Source: Stappia sp. BW2
GTDB lineage: Bacteria; Pseudomonadota; Alphaproteobacteria; Rhizobiales; Stappiaceae
NCBI RefSeq assembly: GCF_008107695.1
Contig: NZ_VIRG01000070.1
Span: 434,001 to 498,000, forward strand
Direction of reading: 5' to 3'
Length of the DNA: 64,000 nucleotides
Position 1 is the stretch's first letter, and each line of letters begins with the position of its first letter. Below the pieces are notes generated by a model. That model was not told the DNA's origin and did no database searches. It saw only the letters and a list, made by a program, of their open reading frames with translations. Below are positions 45,289 through 54,157 of the stretch, in pieces. The position numbers were made by a program, and so were the translations under genes.

Positions 45289-46101
45289 ATGAACGAATTT
45301 CTCGTTGCCGCCCTTTATATGTTCACACCGCTCGATGACTTCGAAGCGATGCGCAGCCCGCTCAAGGCCTATTGTGAGGAACGAGATGTGCGCGGCAGTC
45401 TGCTGCTGGCAGCCGAGGGCATCAACGGCACCATTTGCGGGCCGGAGGCCGGTGTACGCGAGGTGCTGGCGCATCTGCGGTCCGACCCGCGGCTGGCTGG
45501 TCTGCAGCACAAGGAAGCCTGGACCCACCGGCATGTGTTCAAGCGCATGAAGGTGAGGCTGAAGCAGGAGATTGTGCGGCTTGCCGTCGACGGGATCGAT
45601 CCGAACGAAATCGTTGGCGAATACGTCAAGCCGGAGGATTGGAACGCACTGATTTCCGATCCGGACGTTGTCGTTATCGACACGCGCAACGACTACGAAT
45701 TTGCCTTTGGCACTTTCGAGCGGGCACTCAATCCGAAAACCCAGTCGTTCCGCGAGTTTCCCGACTGGGTGGAAGGCGAAGACGAGCTTCAGAAAAAGCC
45801 GAAGGTGGCCATGTTCTGCACCGGCGGCATTCGCTGCGAAAAGGCAACGGCCTGGATGCTGAAGAATGGCTTTGAGGAAGTCTACCACCTGGAAGGCGGC
45901 ATTCTGAACTATCTGGAAAAGGTGCCCGAGGCTGACAGCCTCTGGAAAGGCGAATGTTTCGTATTCGACGACAGGGTGTCCGTCGACCACCAGCTTCAGC
46001 CGCGTTGGGGAGAGTGGGTGCCGGAAGAAGCACGCCATATCATCAACGAGGACACTGACTACGAAACGACTGCCCGTTCCGAGACGGAGAACAAGGTCTG
46101 A
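45289..46101 (+). CDS. trhO: tRNA uridine(34) hydroxylase, rhodanese family
   Basis: TrhO/YceA, 270 residues, an oxygen-dependent enzyme forming 5-hydroxyuridine at position 34 of tRNAs. N-terminal acylphosphatase-like domain ([16 protein letters not shown]) and central rhodanese domain with active cysteine in [15 protein letters not shown] (about 179-193); C-terminal [12 protein letters not shown] is family-specific. ATG 45289 is chosen over upstream in-frame starts because the protein then begins directly in the family N-terminus. Confidence 0.93.
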   Translation: MNEFLVAALYMFTPLDDFEAMRSPLKAYCEERDVRGSLLLAAEGINGTICGPEAGVREVLAHLRSDPRLAGLQHKEAWTHRHVFKRMKVRLKQEIVRLAVDGIDPNEIVGEYVKPEDWNALISDPDVVVIDTRNDYEFAFGTFERALNPKTQSFREFPDWVEGEDELQKKPKVAMFCTGGIRCEKATAWMLKNGFEEVYHLEGGILNYLEKVPEADSLWKGECFVFDDRVSVDHQLQPRWGEWVPEEARHIINEDTDYETTARSETENKV

Positions 46102-46220
46102 GGCTCATCTGAGGCTCGGGTGTTTCTTAACGTTTATTAACTTTTTGGCTTTAACCCCTTTTGGAACTTCCCTAAAGTCATGGTTGCAGGATCTTCCTGC
46201 GCCAGACTGGGGGAAAGTAC

Positions 46221-46808
46221 ATGCGTCACAGCTTCTGGAGCGCGCTTGCCGCGCTGATCGTCGCCCCGTTGGTCAGCACGTCCGTGCTGGCGGGGGGACA
46301 TGCCTTATCCTGCTATGAACAGGCGACAGTGCCGGCCGTTTACAAGACGGTCAACGAACGGGTCCTCGTGCAGCCGGCGTCGAGCTACACGGTGCAGAAA
46401 CCGGCTGTCTACAGCTATCAGACCCGGCGTGTTCTGGTGCAGCCCGAACGGGTCAGCTATCGCACATCGCCAGCCGTCTACCAGACGCGGCAGAGCCGGG
46501 TTCTGGTGCAGCCTGCCAGCATCGGATGGGAATATCGGGTTCTCAACGGCCGCAAGATCCTGTGCAAGGTGCAAAATCCTGCTGTCTATCGCACCGTCAG
46601 CCAGAAGGTGCTCGTGCAGTCGGCCTCCCGCGTCGCCGTGCGGCAACCGGCCCTCTACAGCTCCGTGAAGGAAAAGGTTCTGGTGCAACCGGCAAGAAGT
46701 TACCGGGTGCAGAAACCTGCGGTCTACCGAACAGTCAGCCGCCGGGTTCTTGTTCAGCCGGCGCAAACTGTCTGGAAGCCCGTCAAGGTTCGGGGTTGCC
46801 GCTACTAG
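46221..46808 (+). CDS. Secreted protein of six 23-residue VLVQP repeats
   Basis: A 195-residue exported protein: signal peptide about 1-25 (SVLAGGHA), then repeats of the form PAVYxTVxxRVLVQPAxxYxVQK. The VLVQ core falls at residues 48, 71, 94, 130, 153 and 176, giving two runs of three 23-residue units separated by a 13-residue insert EYRVLNGRKILCK. Cysteines occur only at 31, 115 and 193: before, between and after the two runs (a cysteine in the signal peptide is absent). Rich in Val, Tyr, Gln and Arg, so probably beta-structured and basic. No family recognised; a periplasmic or surface role is inferred. Confidence 0.82.
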   Translation: MRHSFWSALAALIVAPLVSTSVLAGGHALSCYEQATVPAVYKTVNERVLVQPASSYTVQKPAVYSYQTRRVLVQPERVSYRTSPAVYQTRQSRVLVQPASIGWEYRVLNGRKILCKVQNPAVYRTVSQKVLVQSASRVAVRQPALYSSVKEKVLVQPARSYRVQKPAVYRTVSRRVLVQPAQTVWKPVKVRGCRY

Positions 46809-46944
46809 GTGGCTGGGTCAAGATCAGGCGCTGGCCCGTTTTTCGAAACGGGTTGAAAGCCGGTTACCTGACCAATTGTGGGGCTGAAACATGATCTGCA
46901 CGTTGATTGCGTCTTCCATCCTTCTCAGCATGGAGGACGGTTCC

Positions 46945-47121
46945 ATGGCTGTGCTCATTCCCGAGAACCAGTCGGTGCGTATCTTTAACGAGCAATCGGC
47001 AAAGGGCGAGGGGGCCGTCGTTCACCTCTACGGGGAAACGAAGATCCCGGTGCCGGGCGTGAAGGCCGAGCAGATCATCGAAGCTCTGAGGTCTTGCAAG
47101 CCAGAGACGGACGTTGAATAG
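46945..47121 (+). CDS. Hypothetical 58-residue protein
   Basis: Starts at ATG 46945 because GGAGG (46932-46936) lies eight bases upstream. Begins MAVLIPENQSVRIFNEQS and contains KIPVPGVKAEQIIEALRSCK, suggesting a small alpha/beta fold. No family recognised. Follows the repeat protein by 136 bases on the same strand. Confidence 0.5.
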   Translation: MAVLIPENQSVRIFNEQSAKGEGAVVHLYGETKIPVPGVKAEQIIEALRSCKPETDVE

Positions 47122-47206
47122 CGGCGGCGGAAGACACGATTCATCCCCCAAGTCTCACCCGAGCCGATCCCTCTGCCTCGATGGATATGCCGAATCCGCC
47201 GGAGTG

Positions 47207-47735
47207 TGCCGCCCATCCTTCGAGACAGCGCTGACGCGCTTCCTCAGGATGAGGTTGAATGTGTTGAGGGGGATCTTTCTTAGCTGGGACGAGCTCCCGA
47301 GATGGACATGATAGGCTCATGGAGCCAGGGCTGCTGAAAAGGTGCCGACACCCCTGATTCAAACCTGTGCTGCCATCGCCCAAGTTAAAGCCCGGGCTGC
47401 TCCCCCCCCGCCTCATCCTGAGGAGGGCTGAAAGCCCGTCTCGATGGATGGGCCACAAGCGCCGGAAGTTTGCCGCCCATCCTTCGAGACAGCGCTGACG
47501 CGCTTCCTCAGGATGAGGTTTAAGGTGTTGAGGGAGGCTTTCTTAGCTGGGACGGGTTTCCGAGATGGACTTGATGGGCCTATGGAGCAAGGGCTGCTGA
47601 ATAGGTGCCGACACCCCTGATTCAAACCTGTGCTGCCATCGCCCAAGTCAAAGCCCGGGCTGCTCCCTCCGCCTCATCCTGAGGAGGGCTGAAAGCCCGT
47701 CTCGAAGGATGGGCCACAGGCGCCAGAGTATGCCG
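47207..47735. repeat. Duplicated hairpin repeat block (CTCATCCTGAGGAG family)
   Basis: A roughly 260-bp sequence occurs twice in tandem (from 47207 and 47471), with a short third start at 47731. One complete palindromic element lies at 47411-47518: outer arms CCTCATCCTGAGGAG and CTTCCTCAGGATGAGG, inner arms GTCTCGATGGATGGGC and GCCCATCCTTCGAGAC, with minor stems GGGCT-GAA-AGCCC and AGCGC-TGAC-GCGCT. A right half is at 47207-47254 and a left half at 47672-47713. No gene is seen in this 645-base gap. Confidence 0.88.
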
Positions 47736-47766
47736 CCAGTCCCTCGTGACAGCGCTCCGCGATTTC

Positions 47767-48657
47767 TCAGTCGCGTGCTGTCTTGAACCGGTAGGGCTTC
47801 TGGCCGGTCTTGCCGTGGCCTTCGACCAGGAACAGGCCGCCGGACAATGTGTCGGGCTCGATTGCCGTCGGGTCTGAAGGCTGCTTGATGCTGGTGACGA
47901 TCAGGTGGTCGAGATCCGGCCCGCAGAAGCAGGGCATGGTCGGCTTGTCGACCGGCAGCTTGATGGCATGAAGCAGGTTTCCGTCCGGGGTAAAGCAGTT
48001 GAGCACACCGGCGGACACGCCGGCGCTCCAGTAATTGCCTTCAGTGTCGACTGTGGCGCCATCCGGTCGGCCGGTGTCGTTGGTCTGCTGTGCGAAAAGC
48101 ATCTTCGAACCAAGCGCGCCGGTCTCCGGGTCGAAACCGTAGTATTCGATCCAGCCGGGGGAGGTGTCAGAGTGGTACATATAGGTGCCGTCCGGCGTCC
48201 AGGCGAGGCCGTTGGAGCACTGCAACTCGTCCCGGATCTCGGCCACTTCGCCACTTCCATCTACCCGGTAAAGGCCTGCAATCGGCTCACGGGGGGAACT
48301 GGTGTCCATGGTGCCTACCCAGAAGGCGCCGTCCGGGCCGACCTTACCGTCATTCAAACGCGTGCGCGGCTCGTCCGCCTGCACTTCGGCCAGAACCTCG
48401 CTGGCACCGCTTTGCGGGTCGAACAGGAGGATCTTATCCCAGACGCTGACGATCAGCCGGTCATCGTCAGTCAGGCCGAAGGAGCCAACCTCATTATCGA
48501 AATGCCAGGTGGTGATCTCGCGGCTGGCCCAATCCATGGACTGGATGGAGCGGCCCTGGATGTCCGCCCAGAGCAGGCGGTTCAGTCTGTCGTCCCAGGT
48601 CGGACATTCGGCAAGCTGGTAAGTCGTATTGATAAAACGGGTGATCGTATGGGCCAC
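47767..48657 (-). CDS. SMP-30/gluconolactonase/LRE family protein
   Basis: A 296-residue six-bladed beta-propeller lactonase. Metal-site residues are in LAECPTWDD (Glu17), LNDGKVGPDGAFWVGTMD (about 102-119), CSNGLAWTPDG (about 147-157) and GRPDGATVD (about 195-203). Such enzymes open sugar lactones; substrates may be gluconolactone, 6-phosphogluconolactone-like or arabinonolactone. No sugar dehydrogenase or transporter lies beside it. It could serve sugar oxidation linked to the Entner-Doudoroff genes 10 kb away (inference). Short upstream gap leads to a divergent unrelated region. Confidence 0.9.
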   Translation of the reverse strand: MAHTITRFINTTYQLAECPTWDDRLNRLLWADIQGRSIQSMDWASREITTWHFDNEVGSFGLTDDDRLIVSVWDKILLFDPQSGASEVLAEVQADEPRTRLNDGKVGPDGAFWVGTMDTSSPREPIAGLYRVDGSGEVAEIRDELQCSNGLAWTPDGTYMYHSDTSPGWIEYYGFDPETGALGSKMLFAQQTNDTGRPDGATVDTEGNYWSAGVSAGVLNCFTPDGNLLHAIKLPVDKPTMPCFCGPDLDHLIVTSIKQPSDPTAIEPDTLSGGLFLVEGHGKTGQKPYRFKTARD

Positions 48658-48790
48658 CGGAGCGGGTTCCTTGAAAATCCAGGCACGTAAACGGATGCGG
48701 ACTATACCCGCCAGCGTTGGCGGCGTCGAGACACTGGCAACAATGGCAGAAATGCTGGTGGTTTGGCTGTGGACCGGTGGGCAGGAGCGT

Positions 48791-49261
48791 TCAATTTTCG
48801 CCGTTCAGGGGAATCGCGGTGCGTCTGACGATCGACCGGATGGCGAAGGAAGATTTCATCCTGAGGACGCCTGGAAGTTGGGAAAGGTGATCGCGGTGGA
48901 TGCGCTCGAAGTCGATCGGGTCGCGGGCCGACAGACGCAGGATATAGTCGGCATCGCCAGCCATCAGGAAACATTCCATGATCTCTCCGGAACGGGCGAC
49001 GGCGCGTTCGAAGTTCTCCAGTGTCTCCTTGGATTGGCCGGTGAGCGAGATTTCCACGAAGATGTCCATGTGCCGGCCGAGTTTCTTCTGATCCAGCAAT
49101 GCAACGTATTTCTCGATGATGCCGGCTTCCTCCAGTGCGCGCATGCGACGCAAGCAGGCGGACTGCGACAGACCCACCTTTTCCGCCAGGTCCGCATTGG
49201 CAATGCGGCCGTCACTTTGCAGCACGTTGAGGATTTTCTGATCGAGACGGTCGAGTTTCAT
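48791..49261 (-). CDS. Lrp/AsnC family regulator divergent from ald
   Basis: A 156-residue Lrp-type regulator: KLDRLDQKILNVLQSDGRIA and the recognition helix VGLSQSACLRRMRALEEAG, then a RAM ligand domain (MECFLMAGDADYILRLSARD). ATG 49261 gives the standard length. It is divergent from alanine dehydrogenase with a 182-base spacer holding two AGAATATT copies; in other bacteria such a neighbour (AldR, Lrp) activates ald with alanine as the signal. Confidence 0.92.
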   Translation of the reverse strand: MKLDRLDQKILNVLQSDGRIANADLAEKVGLSQSACLRRMRALEEAGIIEKYVALLDQKKLGRHMDIFVEISLTGQSKETLENFERAVARSGEIMECFLMAGDADYILRLSARDPIDFERIHRDHLSQLPGVLRMKSSFAIRSIVRRTAIPLNGEN

Positions 49262-49305
49262 TTTGCTGCACCGCACATATTGCCGGCCTCTGGATAATAC
49301 ATTGC

Positions 49306-49346
49306 AGAATATTTGATCATAAAATGATTTGACGCAAGAATATTGC
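49306..49346. promoter_or_regulatory. Paired AGAATATT sites, candidate Lrp-type operator
   Basis: AGAATATT occurs at 49306-49313 and again at 49337-49344, 31 bases apart (three helical turns). The second lies in the palindrome GCAAGAATATTGC (49334-49346). This spacing suits the octameric binding of Lrp-like regulators between the regulator and ald. Confidence 0.5.
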
Positions 49347-49443
49347 ATAAATTTGAACAGGGGCCCTCTGGAACGCAAGCACATTCGACAAAATCAGCGG
49401 TAAAATCCGCGCCAATCAATAATGCTTCCAGAGGAGACGGGTT

Positions 49444-50583
49444 ATGCGCATTGGTGTACCGAAAGAAATCAAGAATCATGAATACCGGGTCGGCCTGACC
49501 CCGGACAGCGTCCATGAAATGGTGGCCCATGGCCACGAAGTGGTCGTCGAAACCAACGCAGGCGTTGGCATTGGCGCAAGCGATGCCGACTACGAAGCTG
49601 CAGGCGCGAAGATTCTGGCAACCGCCAAGGAAGTCTTCGATGCCGCGAACATGATCGTAAAGGTCAAGGAACCGCAGGCCGTCGAGCGTGCCATGCTGCG
49701 TCCGGACCACATTCTCTTTACTTACCTGCACCTGGCTCCGGACGCGGAACAGACCGCCGATCTCGTGAAATCCGGTGCGACCTGCATTGCTTATGAAACC
49801 GTTGTCGATGCCCGTGGCGGCCTGCCGCTTCTGGTGCCGATGTCCCAGGTTGCCGGCCGGCTGTCGGTAATTGCCGGTGCGAAGGCCCTGGAAAAGGCCC
49901 AGGGTGGCTCCGGTACGCTTATCGGCGGCGTGCCGGGTGTCGAGCCGGGCAAGGTTGTCGTGATCGGCGGCGGTGTCGTCGGCTCGCACGCCATCACCAT
50001 GGCGCTTGGCCTGGGCGCGGATGTCACCGTTCTCGACCGGTCGACCACTGTTCTGGGTAATCTTTCCCAGACGTTCGGTCCGGCTTTGAAAACCGTTTAT
50101 TCGACTCGTGCTGCGCTGGAAAAGCATGTGCTGGAAGCCGACATGGTCATCGGTGCCGTTCTGGTGGCCGGTGCCGCCGCACCGAAGCTGGTGTCTCGCG
50201 ATCTGGTCAGCCGCATGAAGCCGGGTTCGGTTCTCGTGGATGTCGCTATCGACCAAGGCGGTTGCTTCGAAACGTCCAAGGCAACGACGCATTCCGATCC
50301 GACCTATATCATTGATGAGGTCGTTCACTATTGCGTCGCCAACATGCCGGGCGCCGTGCCGAAAACCTCCACCTATGCTCTCAACAACGCGACCCTGCCG
50401 TTCGCTCTGGCGCTGGCCGACAAGGGTGCGAAGAAGGCATTGCTCGACGATCCGTACTTCCTGCCGGGTCTCAACGTCATCGGCGGCCAGGTTACCTGCG
50501 AAGCGGTCGCGACCGCTCTCGGCTATGCCTATGTCGATCCGAAGGTCGCCCTTGAACAGGCCAAGGAAAGCGCGGCAGCCTGA
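49444..50583 (+). CDS. ald: Alanine dehydrogenase
   Basis: Ald, 379 residues, NAD-dependent reversible oxidation of L-alanine to pyruvate and ammonia. N-terminal signature [20 protein letters not shown], substrate-site lysine in VKVKEPQ (about 72-78), the NAD fold [20 protein letters not shown] (about 174-193) and [10 protein letters not shown] with the His in [13 protein letters not shown] are as expected. AGGAGA precedes the ATG. Ends in a strong terminator. Confidence 0.97.
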   Translation: MRIGVPKEIKNHEYRVGLTPDSVHEMVAHGHEVVVETNAGVGIGASDADYEAAGAKILATAKEVFDAANMIVKVKEPQAVERAMLRPDHILFTYLHLAPDAEQTADLVKSGATCIAYETVVDARGGLPLLVPMSQVAGRLSVIAGAKALEKAQGGSGTLIGGVPGVEPGKVVVIGGGVVGSHAITMALGLGADVTVLDRSTTVLGNLSQTFGPALKTVYSTRAALEKHVLEADMVIGAVLVAGAAAPKLVSRDLVSRMKPGSVLVDVAIDQGGCFETSKATTHSDPTYIIDEVVHYCVANMPGAVPKTSTYALNNATLPFALALADKGAKKALLDDPYFLPGLNVIGGQVTCEAVATALGYAYVDPKVALEQAKESAAA

Positions 50584-50609
50584 TAGAGGCACTTCGCTTC
50601 AGAACATGA

Positions 50610-50638
50610 AAAAAGCCGGTCCATTGGGCCGGCTTTTT
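50610..50638 (+). terminator. Terminator of ald
   Basis: AAAAAGCCGGTCC (50610-50622), loop ATT, GGGCCGGCTTTTT (50626-50638; one wobble), ending in five T residues, 27 bases past the ald stop. Confidence 0.88.
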
Positions 50639-50785
50639 GCTTTCAGATTGGTGGCTTGGTTTTAGGCGTTGGGGGCAGGACCAGTACCCGGCACGCCGCA
50701 CAAATTGGGGCGCCCAATAGGCTCCAGGATCCCGCATTGGGGATGGGGAGCATGACTGGCGTGTTCGTCACTTGGGACAAGCTGC

Positions 50786-51058
50786 TTAAGGACAGCGCAC
50801 CTTGTAGGGCGTGCCCTGTTGGTCCGTGGCAATGCAGTTGCGCGGGGTGGTGACGACGCCGATAAGACCGCCGCCGACGGCGCCGAGCGCGGCACCGGCG
50901 ATGGTTGCGTTCACCGTCGAACCGGCAACAGCACCTATGGTGGCGCCGGTTGCAGCACCGAGACCTGCCCCGATCAGCATTCTGTCCCGTTGACTTTCGG
51001 TGTTGGCGCAGCCTGTCAGCACAATGGCGAGACTTGCGGCTGCAAGGACAGATCTCAT
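50786..51058 (-). CDS. Glycine-zipper lipoprotein, copy 1
   Basis: A 90-residue lipoprotein: lipobox LTGC (Cys17), SQRDRMLIGAG, then a glycine-zipper membrane segment (about 29-66, GAGLGAATGATIGAVAG) and a C-terminal TTPRNCIATDQQGTPYKVRC with two cysteines. Such outer-membrane lipoproteins (SlyB/YMGG-like) help keep envelope integrity; specific role unknown. Most divergent of four paralogues in this stretch. Confidence 0.87.
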   Translation of the reverse strand: MRSVLAAASLAIVLTGCANTESQRDRMLIGAGLGAATGATIGAVAGSTVNATIAGAALGAVGGGLIGVVTTPRNCIATDQQGTPYKVRCP

Positions 51059-51161
51059 CCAGAACCCCTTGGCGAAAAAATGCGTTCGGTAAGGGTGGAG
51101 ATCTATGGTTAACAGTTTCTTACCAAGACGGGTTTATCCAAGGCAGATCCTGAACGCAAAA

Positions 51162-51192
51162 CGGGCGTACCCCATTTTCAGGGGCACGCCCG
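51162..51192 (-). terminator. Terminator of glycine-zipper lipoprotein gene 2
   Basis: CGGGCGT at 51162-51168 pairs with ACGCCCG at 51186-51192, extended by CCCC/GGGG inside; on the minus strand TTTT follows. It lies about 60 bases past the stop of the gene at 51251. Confidence 0.7.
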
Positions 51193-51250
51193 GTGTCTGT
51201 CGTCAATTCTGGTTGCTCCAGTCCGGCAAGGACAGCAGGAGATGGAGCAG

Positions 51251-51520
51251 TTACCGGCAGGCGACTCGATAGGTGTTGCCATACCGGTCGCGTGCCACGC
51301 AGTTCTTGGGCGTGGTCGCAGCACCGATGACAGCGCCACCGGCGGCACCAATGGCTGCACCAGCAAGAACCGGAGCGGCACCGGCACCGGCAGCCGCGCC
51401 GACGATGGCGCCGGTTGCAGCACCCAGGCCGCCGCCAACCAGTGCCCGGTCTCTCTGGCTGTTGGAATTACAGCCAGCAAGGGCAGCGGCCGCTAGGGCC
51501 ACCAGAAGGATCTTTTTCAT
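51251..51520 (-). CDS. Glycine-zipper lipoprotein, copy 2
   Basis: An 89-residue lipoprotein, lipobox LAGC (Cys17), SQRDRALVGGGLGAATG, glycine/alanine zipper (about 28-68) and TTPKNCVARDRYGNTYRVAC ending. The final part is shared almost exactly with copies 3 and 4. Own terminator downstream, so it may be transcribed separately or as the last gene of the tandem group. Confidence 0.87.
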   Translation of the reverse strand: MKKILLVALAAAALAGCNSNSQRDRALVGGGLGAATGAIVGAAAGAGAAPVLAGAAIGAAGGAVIGAATTPKNCVARDRYGNTYRVACR

Positions 51521-51563
51521 TTCGTAAACCTGTGAAGACCTGATTGCTTCAGGTCGGTTGCGA

Positions 51564-51833
51564 TCAGGGGCAGGCGACGCGATACGGATTGCCATAGCGG
51601 TCGTAGGCGACGCAGTTCTTGGGCGTCGTCGCAGAACCGACGATGGCACCACCTGCGGCACCGATTGCCGCGCCGGCGAGTGCCGGGCCGACACCGTTAC
51701 CGGCGGCGGCACCGATGACGGCGCCTGTGGCCGCACCAAGACCGCCGCCAACAAGCGCGCGGTCCCGTTGACTGTCAGACTGGCAACCTGCCAGAAACGC
51801 GGCCGAAGCAGCAATCAGAAGGAGTTTCTTCAT
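51564..51833 (-). CDS. Glycine-zipper lipoprotein, copy 3
   Basis: An 89-residue lipoprotein, lipobox LAGC (Cys17), with QSDSQRDRALVGGGLGAATG and the zipper GAVIGAAAGNGVGPALAG. The C-terminal CVAYDRYGNPYRVACP is identical to copy 4. Probably arose by tandem duplication; each copy keeps its own ribosome-binding site. Confidence 0.87.
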   Translation of the reverse strand: MKKLLLIAASAAFLAGCQSDSQRDRALVGGGLGAATGAVIGAAAGNGVGPALAGAAIGAAGGAIVGSATTPKNCVAYDRYGNPYRVACP

Positions 51834-51883
51834 TCTTTTCTTCCCAACGGTCTACTACCGAAACGAAAAAGGATCGCCTGCGC

Positions 51884-52153
51884 TTACGGGCAAGCGACCC
51901 GGTAAGGATTGCCGTAACGGTCGTAAGCGACGCAGTTCTTCGGTGTCGTTGCACCGCCGACGATAGCGCCGCCTGCGGCACCGATTGCACCACCAACCAG
52001 TGCTCCGCCGACATCACCGGTAGCGGCGGCGCCGATTGCTGCACCCGTTGCTGCGCCAAGGCCACCGCCAACAAGGGCGCGGTCACGCTGACTATCGGAC
52101 TGGCAGCCCGCCAGGGCGAGGCCAACTGCTGCAAGCAGAACGAGTTTTTTCAT
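51884..52153 (-). CDS. Glycine-zipper lipoprotein, copy 4
   Basis: An 89-residue lipoprotein from ATG 52153 (MKKLVLLAAVGLALAGC), chosen because it starts the lipoprotein signal; an upstream in-frame ATG would hide it. Same order as copies 2 and 3: lipobox Cys17, SQRDRALVGGG, zipper, CVAYDRYGNPYRVACP. First of the minus-strand tandem group; gaps of 50 and 43 bases to the following copies permit cotranscription. Confidence 0.87.
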   Translation of the reverse strand: MKKLVLLAAVGLALAGCQSDSQRDRALVGGGLGAATGAAIGAAATGDVGGALVGGAIGAAGGAIVGGATTPKNCVAYDRYGNPYRVACP

Positions 52154-52385
52154 GAAATCAGTCTCCCTTTCGGTCCGCATCCAGAGCGGGTCGAACGTAT
52201 AAAATCTTGCTAAGCCTAAGCTGCTTTCCACGTTGGGGCAATCTCTGTTTGCTACAGCAGGCCCTTCTTTGTCGTGAATCGCAATAAGAGTTCTTCAACG
52301 ATGTGAACCAGATAGGGCCGCTTGGGCAAAATTATGACGAGGTTCCCTCGCGTGATAACGCCTGACCCAGGCAGAGGTTCCCACG

Positions 52386-54008
52386 TCAGCTTTTCAAAGC
52401 GGTGAGCAGGCCTTTTGTAGATGCATCCTTGGAATCGGGGGAGATTTCACCCTTGACCATGGGAAGCAGCGCGGTGGCCAGTTCCTTGCCCAGTTCCACT
52501 CCCCACTGGTCAAAGGAATTAATGCCCCAGATGACGCCTTCCACGAACACACGGTGTTCGTAAAGGGCAATCAGGCGGCCGAGCGCGAAGGGCGTGAGCT
52601 GGTCATAGACCAGGGTTATCGACGGCCGGTCTCCCGGAAATACCTTGTGCGGCGCCAGTCGGTCGACCTCGCTCGAAGCCATGCCGGAAGCGCTCAGGAG
52701 AGCCGTTGCCTCTTCAAGCGTCCGGCCCAGCATCAGGGCTTCGGACTGGGCCAGACAGTTCGCGATCAGGAGGTCGTGATGGTGCCTCAGGTCTTCTTCA
52801 TGGCCGTTTGCTGCAATCAGAAATTCACAGGGAATGACAGTCGTGCCCTGATGCAGCAGCTGGTAGAACGCATGCTGGCCGTTGGTGCCGGGTTCGCCCC
52901 AGACCAGCGGGCCGGTTTCCTGTGTCACGGGGCTGCCATCCAGCTTCACGCGCTTGCCGTTCGACTCCATGTCGAGCTGTTGCAGATATGCAGGCAAACG
53001 CGACAGGCGCTGGTCGTAGGGCAGCACGGCGCGGGCGGAATAGCCCAGCACGTCGCGGTTCCAGACGCCGATCAATGCCATCAGCACCGGCAGGTTTTTA
53101 TCAAGCGGGGTTTCCGCGAAGTGGATGTCCATCGCGTGGGCGCCGGACAGGAAGTCGGAGAAGGCATCCGGGCCGATGGCGATCATCAGCGGCAGGCCGA
53201 TGGCGGACCAGACGGAATAACGCCCGCCGACCCAGTCCCAGAAACCGAAGACGCGGCTCTCGTCGATGCCGAAGGCTGCGACCTTGTCGAGGGCGGTCGA
53301 AACAGCGGCAAAGTGGTCTCCGACTGCATCTTCTCCCAGTGCGCCGGCGATCCATTTACGCGCGGTCTGCGCGTTGGTCATGGTTTCGATGGTGGTGAAT
53401 GTCTTCGACGCGACGATGATCAGCGTCGTGGCCGGGTCGAGCTTTTCCAGAGTGTCGGCTATGTGAGCGCCGTCCACGTTCGACACGTAGTGCAGCTCCG
53501 GGCCGTCATGATAGGGGCTCAGGGCAATCGTCGTCATGACCGGTCCGAGATCGGACCCGCCGATGCCGATGTTGACGACATCGGTGAACGCATCTCCGGT
53601 GGAGGAGGTCAGGTCGCCGGAGCGGACCGCTTCGGCAAAATCGGCCATGGCGTCCAGGACCGCCCGCACGTCAGGCATCACATCGGCACCATCGACCAGG
53701 ACCGGCTGGTCGGACTGGTTGCGCAGTGCTGTGTGCAAAACGGCCCGCTTTTCGGTGCCGTTGATCTTGTCGCCGGCAAACATGGCCGCACGTCTGCCTT
53801 CCACATCTGCGGCATCGGCCAGGCCGAGCAGCAGCTCTAGAGCCTTGGCGTCGATCCGGGATTTGGAGTAGTCGAGCAACAGGTCGTCCGTTCTGGCGGA
53901 GAAGGTGTCGAACCGGTCGGGATTGGCGGCAAAGAGTTGCCGAAGAGATGTTCCCTTCAATTGTTCCGCGTGCCGGTTGAGAGCCTCAAATGCTGCTTCT
54001 AGCGCCAT
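52386..54008 (-). CDS. pgi: Glucose-6-phosphate isomerase
   Basis: Pgi, 540 residues, interconverts glucose 6-phosphate and fructose 6-phosphate. Motifs: [14 protein letters not shown] (about 146-159), phosphate loop [13 protein letters not shown] (about 207-219), [14 protein letters not shown], catalytic Glu and His in ESNGKRV and [11 protein letters not shown], and the C-terminal [18 protein letters not shown] 54008 preferred to an upstream TTG. A perfect TAAATCGATTTA palindrome lies 12 bases upstream, shared with zwf and edd. Confidence 0.97.
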   Translation of the reverse strand: MALEAAFEALNRHAEQLKGTSLRQLFAANPDRFDTFSARTDDLLLDYSKSRIDAKALELLLGLADAADVEGRRAAMFAGDKINGTEKRAVLHTALRNQSDQPVLVDGADVMPDVRAVLDAMADFAEAVRSGDLTSSTGDAFTDVVNIGIGGSDLGPVMTTIALSPYHDGPELHYVSNVDGAHIADTLEKLDPATTLIIVASKTFTTIETMTNAQTARKWIAGALGEDAVGDHFAAVSTALDKVAAFGIDESRVFGFWDWVGGRYSVWSAIGLPLMIAIGPDAFSDFLSGAHAMDIHFAETPLDKNLPVLMALIGVWNRDVLGYSARAVLPYDQRLSRLPAYLQQLDMESNGKRVKLDGSPVTQETGPLVWGEPGTNGQHAFYQLLHQGTTVIPCEFLIAANGHEEDLRHHHDLLIANCLAQSEALMLGRTLEEATALLSASGMASSEVDRLAPHKVFPGDRPSITLVYDQLTPFALGRLIALYEHRVFVEGVIWGINSFDQWGVELGKELATALLPMVKGEISPDSKDASTKGLLTALKS

Positions 54009-54020
54009 GAACAATCCTCT

Positions 54021-54032
54021 TAAATCGATTTA
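54021..54032. promoter_or_regulatory. LacI-type operator upstream of pgi
   Basis: TAAATCGATTTA, an exact 12-bp palindrome with the central CG usual in LacI-family operators, ending 12 bases before the pgi start; position suggests repression. The same motif is present upstream of edd and zwf. Confidence 0.65.
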
Positions 54033-54157
54033 GCGGGTCGGGTACGCGCCCGTTGCGCAGGGCATCCATTAGCATACCCATCCATTTTGCGGGAGAGGAA
54101 ATTCCGGGAAGGACGCCGCCGGAAACGCAGACGAGGTTGCCGGCGGCGGAAGGCGGG

